Of a DNA stretch of 64,000 nt, positions 8,816 to 17,428 are shown in pieces. Position 1 is the first letter of the stretch, and every line of letters starts with the position of its first letter. The stretch comes from Sphingomonas sp. (GTDB lineage Bacteria > Pseudomonadota > Alphaproteobacteria > Sphingomonadales > Sphingomonadaceae), in the NCBI RefSeq assembly GCF_003248515.1, contig NZ_QFOB01000005.1, positions 186,001 to 250,000 on the forward strand. Reading direction: 5' to 3'. The notes below the pieces were generated by a model. It did no database searches. It worked only from the letters and a program-made list of their open reading frames with translations, and was not told where the DNA came from. Made by a program: the position numbers and the translations under genes.

Positions 8816-8856
8816 GAGAGGCGTTCGCCCCGATACCGTGAACGGGGCGGCGAACG

Positions 8857-8880
8857 GCCCGCCCGGGACGGGCGGGGCTT
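8857..8880. terminator. Hairpin between convergent genes, probable bidirectional terminator
   Basis: CCCGCCCG at 8858-8865 and CGGGCGGG at 8869-8876 form an 8-bp GC stem with a three-base loop. It sits in the 72-bp gap between the GT2 pair and the reverse-strand exported protein. No long T run follows, so efficiency is uncertain. Confidence 0.4.
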
Positions 8881-8887
8881 CCGCCCG

Positions 8888-10096
8888 TCAGGGCTGGCAG
8901 GTCTGGCTCCATTGTGTCTCCTCGATCGGATCCCGGCTCCTTTGCGCGGCACGGAGCCGGGCGAAGCTGGGCGCCGGCTGGCCAAGCGCGATCGTGGCGC
9001 TCCAGAAGCTCTGCTGCGATCCGATCGCGGCGATCCGTTCCGCCACGTCCAGTCCAAATGGCGCAGCGCCGGGCTGCTCTACGCGGAAGCTGCGCGTCGT
9101 GCCGTCGCCATAGGCATCCCCGCCACGGCCGCATGCCACCAGCGTCAGTTTCACGCCCAGAAACCGTAAGGCCGCCGGAAGCGCATAGGGAATAAGCGCG
9201 CCCGTTTCTCCCCAGGAAAAGACCAGGCTGTCGATGGCGCCCTTGCCGCTGAAGCCGATTTGAAGCCGGCCCATCGTGCCGGAATCATTCAGCGTCAGGG
9301 GCGGGCGGGGCCTTTCCGGGCGAGCATCCCATTTCGTGCCCGGCAGTGCCGTCTTGAGGCCTGCGGGGGTGCGGACCGTCGCCAGCGGCTGGCTCATCAG
9401 GGCGATGATCGTGCGGGCGAGCGGGAGGCTGGCATTCAGCTTCTTCCATTCCTCCGTGCAGGCCTCGGCCACATATTTGGCGTTCATGCCGGCCGCGCGC
9501 TGCTCGGCCCGGCAATCGGCCAACGCCTCCGCCTCCGTCTGCGGGTGCAGGCTTCCCGCGACCGGCGGCTCCAGTTCGGCGGAAGGGAGTGGTGCGGGGG
9601 GCGTGGCGCGGGGCGCGGTGCCGACAGGCTTGTCCTCCAGCCGGGCCAGCGTCTGGTTCCACACCAGATCATAGCCGCAGCGTGGCTGGCCTCCGCAGGC
9701 CGCGGCGCCAGCCTTCGCCACCTGTACGAGGGTGGGTGTGCGATCGAGCAGGCGATAGCCGAGCACCGTGGCGCGATAGGCGCTGGCAGCGCGGCCGTCG
9801 GGTCGCGCGGCGAAGATCTCGATCGCGGCGGTGCCATCCTTCACGAACAGGCCGTTCCGCCCCGCGCAGCCATAATTGCCTTCGCTGATGAGATAATCGG
9901 GAATGCCGTCGCCCGTATAATCATGGACGAAGATGTAACTCTGCGCCGCCGGTTTGCCGCCGGCGGCGATGCATTGGCGATCCAGTACGGCGATGCGCGC
10001 CGTAACCTCGGCGGGAACCCCGCTGGCTGCCTCCACGGGCATGGCGGCAAGGCAGGCGAGCAGCGGGACCGACAACCAGCGAATGATCACGAGCAC
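8888..10096 (-). CDS. Exported protein of unknown function (402 aa)
   Basis: No family recognised with certainty. The N-terminus is a signal peptide (hydrophobic LSVPLLACLAAMPVEAASG, cleavage probably after an Ala-x-Ala near residue 24). The early segment FVHDYTGDGIPDYLIS resembles FG-GAP/EF-hand-like Ca-binding loops. Several Cys residues (QCIAAGG, NYGCAG, CGGQPRCGYD, ADCRAE, EACTEE, VACGRGG, QTCQP) suggest disulphides in the periplasm. The middle is Pro-rich. It starts with GTG at 10096, with an in-frame GTG at 10090 as an alternative. It points away from clpP, and the 174-bp gap between them must hold both promoters. Gene and location are well supported; function is not. Confidence 0.75.
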   Translation of the reverse strand: MLVIIRWLSVPLLACLAAMPVEAASGVPAEVTARIAVLDRQCIAAGGKPAAQSYIFVHDYTGDGIPDYLISEGNYGCAGRNGLFVKDGTAAIEIFAARPDGRAASAYRATVLGYRLLDRTPTLVQVAKAGAAACGGQPRCGYDLVWNQTLARLEDKPVGTAPRATPPAPLPSAELEPPVAGSLHPQTEAEALADCRAEQRAAGMNAKYVAEACTEEWKKLNASLPLARTIIALMSQPLATVRTPAGLKTALPGTKWDARPERPRPPLTLNDSGTMGRLQIGFSGKGAIDSLVFSWGETGALIPYALPAALRFLGVKLTLVACGRGGDAYGDGTTRSFRVEQPGAAPFGLDVAERIAAIGSQQSFWSATIALGQPAPSFARLRAAQRSRDPIEETQWSQTCQP

Positions 10097-10205
10097 CCCC
10101 GAAAGCAGCGTCTCCGGCGGAGGCTATTCGCATCCGCCACGCAGGCGAAACGAATTGTGAAGGCTCATGTGGCACCCGCTGCGGAGCATCCACCATCCGC
10201 GCGGG

Positions 10206-10235
10206 CTTGAACTGCCCACGCGGAACGCCGATGTT
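10206..10235 (+). promoter_or_regulatory. Candidate heat-shock (sigma-32-like) promoter of clpP
   Basis: CTTGAA at 10206-10211 matches the sigma-32 -35 element. A CGCCGATGTT stretch 14 bp further on loosely resembles the CCCCATnT -10 element. clpP is a classical heat-shock target in proteobacteria. The -10 match is partial, so this is tentative. Confidence 0.3.
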
Positions 10236-10270
10236 GAACGGCACCAAGGGCAGAAGGACCACAATTTCCC

Positions 10271-10912
10271 ATGGCTTCCATCGACCACGCCGACATCGTC
10301 GGCGGCCTCGTCCCGATCGTCATCGAGCAATCCAATCGCGGCGAGCGGAGCTTCGACATCTATTCGCGCCTGCTGCGCGAGCGGATCGTGTTCATCACGG
10401 GCGGAGTGGAGGACCATATGGCCTCGCTCATCTGCGCCCAGCTTCTCTTCCTCGAATCCGAGAATCCGAAGAAGGACATCTATCTCTACATCAACAGCCC
10501 GGGCGGCGTCGTGACCGCCGGCCTCGCGATCCACGATACGATGCAATATATCCGGCCGCGCGTCGGCACGCTCTGCATCGGCCAGGCGGCGTCGATGGGC
10601 AGCTTCCTGCTCGCGGCGGGGGAGCCCGGCATGCGGGTGGCCACCACCAACAGCCGCATCATGGTGCACCAGCCTTCGGGTGGCGCGCAGGGCATGGCGG
10701 CCGACATCGAGATCCAGGCGCGCGAAATCCTGCGCATGCGCCACCGCCTGAATTCGCTCTACGCGAAATATACCGGCCAGCCGATCGAGGAGATCGAGAA
10801 GGCGATGGATCGCGACAAGTTCCTCGAGGCGGACGAGGCCAAGGACTTCGGCATCATCGACGAGGTGTTTGAAAAGCGGCCCGTGCCCACCGAGGAAGCC
10901 GCCGCCGCATGA
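10271..10912 (+). CDS. clpP: ATP-dependent Clp protease proteolytic subunit
   Basis: A 213-residue cytoplasmic serine peptidase that forms the double-heptamer chamber working with ClpX and/or ClpA. The catalytic triad is visible: Ser108 in GQAASMGS, His133 in MVHQPSGG, and Asp182 in MDRDKF. The oxyanion segment INSPGGVVTAG is intact. The N-terminal propeptide region is short. It is followed by a strong hairpin terminator and then by a lipoprotein gene, so clpX 2.0 kb away cannot simply be read through from it as in most bacteria. Confidence 0.98.
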   Translation: MASIDHADIVGGLVPIVIEQSNRGERSFDIYSRLLRERIVFITGGVEDHMASLICAQLLFLESENPKKDIYLYINSPGGVVTAGLAIHDTMQYIRPRVGTLCIGQAASMGSFLLAAGEPGMRVATTNSRIMVHQPSGGAQGMAADIEIQAREILRMRHRLNSLYAKYTGQPIEEIEKAMDRDKFLEADEAKDFGIIDEVFEKRPVPTEEAAAA

Positions 10913-10918
10913 TCTTTT

Positions 10919-10953
10919 GGGCCGCTCTCCCATCAGGAGGGCGGCCCGATCTT
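10919..10953 (+). terminator. Rho-independent-like terminator after clpP
   Basis: A 12-bp stem GGGCCGCTCTCC/GGAGGGCGGCCC (one G-T pair) with loop CATCA spans 10919-10947, only 6 bp after the clpP stop. The following GATCTT is a weak U tract. Confidence 0.7.
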
Positions 10954-11056
10954 CATGGGCCGGGCTGCCCGCGTGCGGCTGCGGCCCTTATGCCGGGTCT
11001 GTTGCGGCTGCGTCGCCGATAGCCTAGTCGGCTGGCCGCGGTTCCGGGAGTAGTCG

Positions 11057-12649
11057 ATGTTGCATCGCGAGTTGCGTACGGTCACCCTGCTGGCGGCTCT
11101 CGTAAGCCTCATCAGTTGCGGAAATGGCGCTGGCGAGCCCGTCGCCGCCGCGACGGGCGCGGCCCCGGCACCGATCGATGCCAAGATCGTGCCGCCGATG
11201 GAAATCGGCATGAATCTCTCCCCGGCTGGCCCCTTCTTTCCCGCGCCGATGACGGCCAATCTGATCGCCGCGCATGGCAGCCTCTGGCTGGTCGGAAACA
11301 ATGGCTGGGATTTCGAATCCAAGCTCATCAAGCGGGATGCCGGCGGCCATCCCGTAGACATGGCCAAGGGCACCCAGATCATCGTCGCCGTGCGGCCCGA
11401 GATACGCGACAGCCACTATCGCGATGTCGATTGCAGCCTCAGCCCCGGCTGGAGCGTGCAGGCGATGTTCTCCGCCCGCAAGAATGGGGGCGACGAGAAG
11501 TTCCGGATCGTTTCCGCCGGGCAACCCAAGATTCCGGGCGACTATGGCGTGAAATTGCTGCTGACCGCCAAGGAGAATGGCGCATCCCTGCTCCAGGCCG
11601 ACTGCCGGGAGCAGGGCGTGGCGCCCGATGCGACGATCGATCCGGACGCGATCTCGGATGCGCGGCCGTTCAAGGTGATCCGGTTCATGGACTGGATGGC
11701 CACCAACGAGGGCGAACCCCGCACATGGGCGGATCGCTCCAAGCCGACCGACTTCAACCAGACGACGGGCAAGGGCATTGCCGTCGAATATATGGTCGAT
11801 CTCGCGAACCGGGTTCAGGCCGATCCCTGGTTCACGATGCCGATGAATGCCGATGACGCTTATTATCGGAATTTCGCCATCTATGTCCGCGATCACCTGG
11901 CGCCGGAGCGGAAGGCCTATGTCGAGCTGTCCAACGAGGTGTGGAACACGATCTTCAAGGCCGCGCAGGAAGCCACGGCCAAGGGCATGGCCGCCTATCC
12001 CGGCGAGAAGGACAGCAAGGCCAACGATTATTATTATGCGGATCGTGTTCGCGCGGTGATGGCGATCTGGAGCGAGGTGTTCGCCGGCCGGAAGGACCGG
12101 CTGGTGCGCGTGATCTCGTCGCAGGCGGTATGGCCGGAGCGCGCCGAGAATATCCTCGGCCACAAGGAAACCTGGCGATCCGGCGACATGTACGCCACCG
12201 CGCCCTATTTTGGCAGCAACGGTTTCGACATCAATACGCAGGATCCCAAGGCCCGGATCGAGGCCCTGTTCGCGAAGGGGCCGCAGGCCGTGGACGACCA
12301 GATCAATTTCGCGCTGAGGGCCAAGGCGATCGCCGCCAGATACGGGCTGCGTTTCGGGACCTATGAAGGCGGCCCCGGCTACAGCAGCGAATCTCCGGAA
12401 ATGCAGGAACAGCTGAACCGGCTGAACCGCGATCCGCGAATCTACGATCTCTACAGCCTTTTCCTGAAGCGCTGGGCGGAGAGGGTCGGCGGGCTCTACA
12501 TGGCCTATAATTCGGTCGGCGAGTTCGGCCAGTATGGCGCCTGGGGGCACAAGGAATTTCGCGACGCGACACCTGCGGAATCGCCCAAGTGGCGCGCTCT
12601 GACGGATTTCATCGCCAGCCACCCTTCCGCCGGCAATGCGGCGCGCTGA
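11057..12649 (+). CDS. Putative glycoside-hydrolase-like lipoprotein (clan GH-A-like)
   Basis: A 530-residue exported protein. The N-terminus has a lipoprotein signal with lipobox LISC (Cys21), then a Gly/Ala/Pro linker, so it should be anchored to the inner or outer membrane from the periplasmic side. The segment KAYVELSNEVWNTIF carries Asn293-Glu294, the NE pair used as acid/base in clan GH-A TIM barrels. GTYEGGPGYSSE places Glu437 as a possible nucleophile about 140 residues later, a plausible spacing. Trp/Tyr-rich stretches (WFTMPMNADDAYY) suit a sugar-binding groove. These features recall cellulose-binding/GH-like proteins of unknown specificity. The enzymatic role is inference; exported lipoprotein status is well supported. 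It sits between clpP and clpX. Confidence 0.72.
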   Translation: MLHRELRTVTLLAALVSLISCGNGAGEPVAAATGAAPAPIDAKIVPPMEIGMNLSPAGPFFPAPMTANLIAAHGSLWLVGNNGWDFESKLIKRDAGGHPVDMAKGTQIIVAVRPEIRDSHYRDVDCSLSPGWSVQAMFSARKNGGDEKFRIVSAGQPKIPGDYGVKLLLTAKENGASLLQADCREQGVAPDATIDPDAISDARPFKVIRFMDWMATNEGEPRTWADRSKPTDFNQTTGKGIAVEYMVDLANRVQADPWFTMPMNADDAYYRNFAIYVRDHLAPERKAYVELSNEVWNTIFKAAQEATAKGMAAYPGEKDSKANDYYYADRVRAVMAIWSEVFAGRKDRLVRVISSQAVWPERAENILGHKETWRSGDMYATAPYFGSNGFDINTQDPKARIEALFAKGPQAVDDQINFALRAKAIAARYGLRFGTYEGGPGYSSESPEMQEQLNRLNRDPRIYDLYSLFLKRWAERVGGLYMAYNSVGEFGQYGAWGHKEFRDATPAESPKWRALTDFIASHPSAGNAAR

Positions 12650-12932
12650 CGCCTGACCGGCGCGCTATTGCCGGCGGCGCCGGGCGCTGCATCGGAGGCC
12701 CGGGCGGGATCTGGGCGGGCGACGCAAGCTCGCGCCTTTTCGGGCGTAAACGGGATGGGGTGCGGCACGGGCGAGTGGCGGGGCGACCGCCGGATCGCTT
12801 GCGCTGGCCACCGCGCGATCACATATGACGGGCTCGGTCGGAAGGTGCGATGCCGCCTTCCCGGCCTTGCCGCTCCGTCCGCGCGGGGTTTAGGATGGCT
12901 GCCGACTCGGGCGGCCGAGATTGGGATTGCGT
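12650..12932. other. Intergenic region upstream of clpX, no gene seen
   Basis: This 283-bp gap between the lipoprotein gene and clpX is GC-rich and holds no convincing reading frame with a ribosome site on either strand. It should contain the clpX promoter, but I cannot place -35/-10 elements with confidence. Confidence 0.4.
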
Positions 12933-14204
<1,272 letters not shown>

Positions 14205-14229
14205 GCGCTACGCCCCCCGATCCGGTGCG

Positions 14230-14288
14230 GTCCCGCGAAGGCGGGGCCGGGATTCGCGCGGCCGCCCGCGTTCCTCCTTTCGCGGGAC
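14230..14288. repeat. Inverted repeat, REP-like, downstream of clpX
   Basis: GTCCCGCGAA at 14230-14239 is the exact reverse complement of TTCGCGGGAC at 14279-14288. The arms flank a GC-rich 39-bp centre. The arrangement resembles short interspersed palindromic elements of alphaproteobacteria and may also act as a clpX terminator. A genome-wide copy count would decide. Confidence 0.4.
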
Positions 14289-14312
14289 TGACGATTGTGG
14301 AAGAGGATGCGC

Positions 14313-14684
14313 ATGCACCTCCTCCACGATCCCGCAAGTCCGCCGGCCGATCCGATCGGGTTCGATGATTTTCTGAAGGTCGATATCCGGATCGGCACGA
14401 TCGTCTCGGCCGAGCCTTTTCCGGAGGCGCGCAAGCCGGCGATCAAGCTGGTGATCGATTTCGGGCCGACGATCGGTCGCCGGAAATCGAGCGCGCAGAT
14501 CACGCGGCATTATGCGATCGAGACGCTGGTGGGGCGGCAGGTGGCGGCGGTCGTCAACTTTCCGCCGCGCCAGATCGGGAAATTCCTGTCCGAGGTGCTG
14601 ACGCTGGGCTTTCCCGACGCGGACGGCGAAGTCATGCTGTTCAGGCCCGATCTGGCCGTGCCGGATGGTGGGCGCTTGTTTTGA
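14313..14684 (+). CDS. csaA: CsaA-type tRNA-binding chaperone-like protein
   Basis: A 123-residue single OB-fold protein related to the tRNA-binding EMAP-II/Arc1p domain. In other bacteria CsaA binds tRNA and helps protein export. The signature DFLKVDIRIGTIVSAEPFPE, then KPAIKLVIDFG and KSSAQITRHY, are characteristic, as is the terminal LFRPDLAVPDGGRLF. ATG 14313 is preferred because AAGAGG lies 6-7 bp before it; ATG 14307 is too close to that site. It is followed 19 bp later by a GFA-family gene, probably on the same transcript. Family assignment is firm; the biological role is not settled. Confidence 0.9.
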   Translation: MHLLHDPASPPADPIGFDDFLKVDIRIGTIVSAEPFPEARKPAIKLVIDFGPTIGRRKSSAQITRHYAIETLVGRQVAAVVNFPPRQIGKFLSEVLTLGFPDADGEVMLFRPDLAVPDGGRLF

Positions 14685-14703
14685 TTTTGCACGGAAGAGA
14701 AAG

Positions 14704-15066
14704 ATGAAGATCGAGGGCGGCTGCCATTGCGAACTGGTGCGCTACGAAGCGACGCTGCCGGACGGGCCGATCGAGGTGCATGAATGCAATTGCTCGATCT
14801 GCCGGATGAGCGGCTATCTTCATGTCATCATTCCGGAGAGCGACTTCCGCCTGATCGAGGGGAAGAAGGATATCACCACCTATCGCTTCGGCACGGGCAA
14901 GGCGCGGCACATTTTCTGCACCCAGTGCGGCATCAAGAGCTATTACAAGCCACGCTCGCATCCGGACGGGATCAGCCTCAATCTGCGCTGCATCGACGAA
15001 GCCGATCGGCTGGAGACGCGGCTGGTGGCGTTCGACGGGAAGAATCATCCCGGCGCAATCGCGTAA
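14704..15066 (+). CDS. GFA family protein (Zn-binding, glutathione-dependent-formaldehyde-activating-like)
   Basis: A 120-residue protein with the Mss4-like zinc fold of the GFA family. Zinc ligands are visible as GGCHCELVRY near the N-terminus, CNCSICR in the middle, and FCTQCGIKSYY further on. Family members are annotated after a formaldehyde-glutathione enzyme, but most have no proven reaction. GGAAGAG lies upstream of the ATG. It follows csaA closely. A second GFA protein lies at 26.4 kb with a different Cys arrangement and little else in common. Confidence 0.87.
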   Translation: MKIEGGCHCELVRYEATLPDGPIEVHECNCSICRMSGYLHVIIPESDFRLIEGKKDITTYRFGTGKARHIFCTQCGIKSYYKPRSHPDGISLNLRCIDEADRLETRLVAFDGKNHPGAIA

Positions 15067-15110
15067 CTTAGGGCTTTCGCGGCGACGCGAGCCCGGATAG
15101 CGGCGCGTCG

Positions 15111-15893
15111 ATGCCCAGCGCCTTTTCCCGATGGTTGAAAGACGAGGAACAGCCTCTTCGTCGGCGCGCGGTGGCGCTGGCGGCGACGATCATCGCGCAT
15201 CTGCTGCTGCTGTATCTGCTGCTGCGGCTGGCGCCCGAGCAGTTCGCGCCGATGGGCCGGGTCGGCTCGCTCATGACCTTTTCGGTGATGCCCGGCCCGA
15301 CGGCCGAGAAAGCGAGCCAGAAGGCCGCCGCGAAGCCCGCCGCCGCCCAGCCGAAGGCCGTGAGCCCGGCGGCCGCTCCGGTCACCCCGCCGCCACCGAT
15401 CGTGAAGATGCCGACGCCGCTCAAGATGCCGGACAATTTCATCGAATTGAGCCGCAGCGACATGAGCCAGGTGGATACGGCGATGAATACGCGCCACGAC
15501 GGGCCGAGCGGGCCGACAACCGCCTCGGCCGGGGGCGGGGGCGAGGGGGACACTCCCTCCACGATGGGGCCGAACGGGCAGCTTCTCTACGCGGCCGAAT
15601 GGTATCGGCGGCCGACTGATGCGGAACTGTCCCCCTATATGCCGCACCGTCAGTTGCAGGAGGGGGCGTGGGGTGAGATCGCCTGCCGTACCGTCGCCCG
15701 CTATCATGTGGAGGATTGCCAGGAACTGGGCGACAGTTTCCCCGGCATCGGGATCGCCCGCGGCATGCGACAGGCGGCATTCCAGTTCCTCGTGCGGCCG
15801 CCGCGCGTAGGTGGTCGCCTGATGGTAGGCACCTGGGTTCGCATCCGCATCACGCTGACCGAGCATCCCGACAACAGGGATGGTCAGGGTTAG
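15111..15893 (+). CDS. TonB-like membrane-anchored periplasmic protein
   Basis: A 260-residue protein with TonB-like topology. It has a short basic cytoplasmic N-terminus, one membrane span at about residues 22-39 (VALAATIIAHLLLLYLLLRL), then an Ala/Pro/Lys-rich linker (AAAKPAAAQPKAVS, APVTPPPPIV) and a C-terminal folded domain with a Cys pair (EIACRTVARYHVEDCQEL). The C-domain does not show a clear TonB YP motif, so energy transduction to outer-membrane receptors is not proven. No ExbB/ExbD genes lie nearby. It is an orphan between the GFA gene and the convergent dsrE gene. Confidence 0.62.
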   Translation: MPSAFSRWLKDEEQPLRRRAVALAATIIAHLLLLYLLLRLAPEQFAPMGRVGSLMTFSVMPGPTAEKASQKAAAKPAAAQPKAVSPAAAPVTPPPPIVKMPTPLKMPDNFIELSRSDMSQVDTAMNTRHDGPSGPTTASAGGGGEGDTPSTMGPNGQLLYAAEWYRRPTDAELSPYMPHRQLQEGAWGEIACRTVARYHVEDCQELGDSFPGIGIARGMRQAAFQFLVRPPRVGGRLMVGTWVRIRITLTEHPDNRDGQG

Positions 15894-15918
15894 GGGGCAT
15901 TTCGGCCAGGCGCGGGGA

Positions 15919-16236
15919 TCAGGCCATCAGCAGCCGATCCTGTTCCAGATCGGCCATGATCGAGATCAGGCCACCCGCCTCGAAGCGCGGATCCAGGGCG
16001 ATCGCCTGTTCCGCAAGGCCCGTCTGGCAGACGGAGGCGTGAACGCCGAGATCGAGCGCGGCGGCCAGCATCGCATCGAGCGCGTCTGGCAAGGCGCGCA
16101 GCAACGGCACCGCTCCCGCATCCAGGAACAGGTGCACGCGGCCGCCCAGCGCGGCCTCCGCCGCCGCGACGCCCAGCGCGCTCCGCAGCCGATCGGGATC
16201 GGCGCCGGAGACGATGATCGTCAGGCCCCGGCGCAT
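15919..16236 (-). CDS. DsrE family protein
   Basis: A 105-residue small alpha/beta protein of the DsrE/F-like sulfur-carrier family. The glycine-free start RGLTIIVSGADPDRL and the VHLFLDAGAVPLLR strand-loop are typical. A conserved-type Cys sits in HASVCQTGLAEQ, where DsrE proteins carry persulfide. Its start overlaps the 3' end of moeB by 16 bp, so both are translated together, which suggests a role linked to sulfur or sulfur-carrier chemistry. The function in this organism is unproven. Confidence 0.75.
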   Translation of the reverse strand: MRRGLTIIVSGADPDRLRSALGVAAAEAALGGRVHLFLDAGAVPLLRALPDALDAMLAAALDLGVHASVCQTGLAEQAIALDPRFEAGGLISIMADLEQDRLLMA

Positions 16237-16973
16237 CGGCAGGAGGGGTCCTTGGGAAGGCCGATGGTGCGGAAACGGAAGGCGAGCGCATCGAGCAGAA
16301 GCAGCTTGCCCGCGCTATCTTCCCCGAAGGGCACGATCTGGCGGATGGCCTCGATCGCGGCGAGGCTGCCCATCACGCCTGTAAGCGCGCCGAGCACGCC
16401 CTGATCGGCGCAGGACACGTCGGGCCGATCCGGCGCATCGCCGACGAGGCAGCGATAGCAGGGCTTGTCCGCTTCCCACCCGCGATACACGGAGAGCTGC
16501 CCCTCGAACTGGCCGACCGCGGCCGAGACGAGCGGGATGCGCCGTTCCAGCGCGGCATCGGCGACAGCGAGGCGGGTGGCGAAACTGTCCGATCCGTCGA
16601 GCACGACATCGACGCCGAACAGCAGGCCGGAGGCGTTGTCCGCATCGAAACGCAGATGGCGCGGGCTGACGCGCACGTCCGGATTCAGCCGCTGCACCGC
16701 ATTGGCGACCATCGCCACCTTGTTCGCGCCCACGTCGCGCGTGGTGTACAGTGTCTGGCGCTGGAGATTGGAGAGCGAGACCTGATCGTCGTCGATCACG
16801 GTCAGCCGGCCAATGCCGGCCGCGGCAAGATACTGGATGGCGGGCGAGCCTATCCCGCCCGCGCCGATCAGCGCGACATGGGCGGAAAGCAGGCGCTGCT
16901 GGCCGGCGCCGCCAATCTCCTTGAGGATGATGTGGCGGGCATAGCGATCGAGCTGGTCATCGGAGAAGGACAT
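16221..16973 (-). CDS. moeB: MoeB/ThiF/HesA family adenylyltransferase
   Basis: A 250-residue E1-like enzyme that adenylates the C-terminal glycine of a ubiquitin-like sulfur carrier such as MoaD or ThiS. Evidence includes RYARHIILKEIGGAGQQ, the nucleotide loop LIGAGGIGSPAIQYLAAAG, the DDDQVSLSNLQRQ acidic stretch, and two Cys-x-x-Cys-like zinc pairs (CYRCLVG and SCRCAGA). A Cys in SCADQGVLG is the family's possible catalytic residue. ATG 16973 was chosen, while an in-frame GTG at 16988 overlaps the dut stop. It sits in the order coaBC-dut-moeB-dsrE. MoaD/ThiS are not in view, so the exact carrier is unknown. Confidence 0.85.
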   Translation of the reverse strand: MSFSDDQLDRYARHIILKEIGGAGQQRLLSAHVALIGAGGIGSPAIQYLAAAGIGRLTVIDDDQVSLSNLQRQTLYTTRDVGANKVAMVANAVQRLNPDVRVSPRHLRFDADNASGLLFGVDVVLDGSDSFATRLAVADAALERRIPLVSAAVGQFEGQLSVYRGWEADKPCYRCLVGDAPDRPDVSCADQGVLGALTGVMGSLAAIEAIRQIVPFGEDSAGKLLLLDALAFRFRTIGLPKDPSCRCAGA

Positions 16974-16984
16974 TGTCGAAAGGC

Positions 16985-17428
16985 TCACCGGCCGGTCGAG
17001 CCGAAGCCGCCGGCGCCGCGCGCCGTATCGTCCAGTTCCTCGGCCTCGGTGAAATAGGCGCGCTGGACGGGGGCGGGCACAAGCTGGGCTATGCGTTCGC
17101 CGCGCGCGATCGGGAAGGGATCCCCACCGAGATTGGCGAGGATGATCTTCACTTCGCCGCGATAATCGGCGTCGATCGTGCCGGGCGTGTTGAGGCAGGT
17201 GATGCCATGCTTGAGCGCGAGGCCCGAGCGCGGGCGCACCTGCACCTCATAGCCGACCGGAATGGCGATGGCGAAGCCGGTGGCGATCGCCGCGCGCGCA
17301 CCCGGCGCGAGCACGAGATCCTCGGCGGCGACGACATCCATGCCGGCTGCCTCGGCGGTGGCATAAGCGGGCAGGGGCAGCCCCTCGCCATGGGGAAGGC
17401 GCTTCAGGCGAATGGCGATATCGGTCAA
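16985..17428 (-). CDS. dut: dUTP diphosphatase (dUTPase)
   Basis: A 147-residue trimeric dUTPase that hydrolyses dUTP to dUMP and pyrophosphate, keeping uracil out of DNA. All five motifs are visible: AGMDVVA, PRSGLALKHGI, GTIDADYRGE, RGERIAQLV and RGAGGFGSTG. The start is TTG at 17428, whose TTGA overlaps the coaBC stop. No ATG lies upstream, and the encoded N-terminus MTDIAIRLKRL matches the family. It is therefore translationally coupled to coaBC, a common arrangement in alphaproteobacteria. Confidence 0.96.
   Translation of the reverse strand: MTDIAIRLKRLPHGEGLPLPAYATAEAAGMDVVAAEDLVLAPGARAAIATGFAIAIPVGYEVQVRPRSGLALKHGITCLNTPGTIDADYRGEVKIILANLGGDPFPIARGERIAQLVPAPVQRAYFTEAEELDDTARGAGGFGSTGR

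Noticed and set aside
12650..12932. Small frames between the lipoprotein gene and clpX on either strand
   Set aside because: They lack ribosome sites and show no family-like segments, and the region is expected to contain the clpX promoter.
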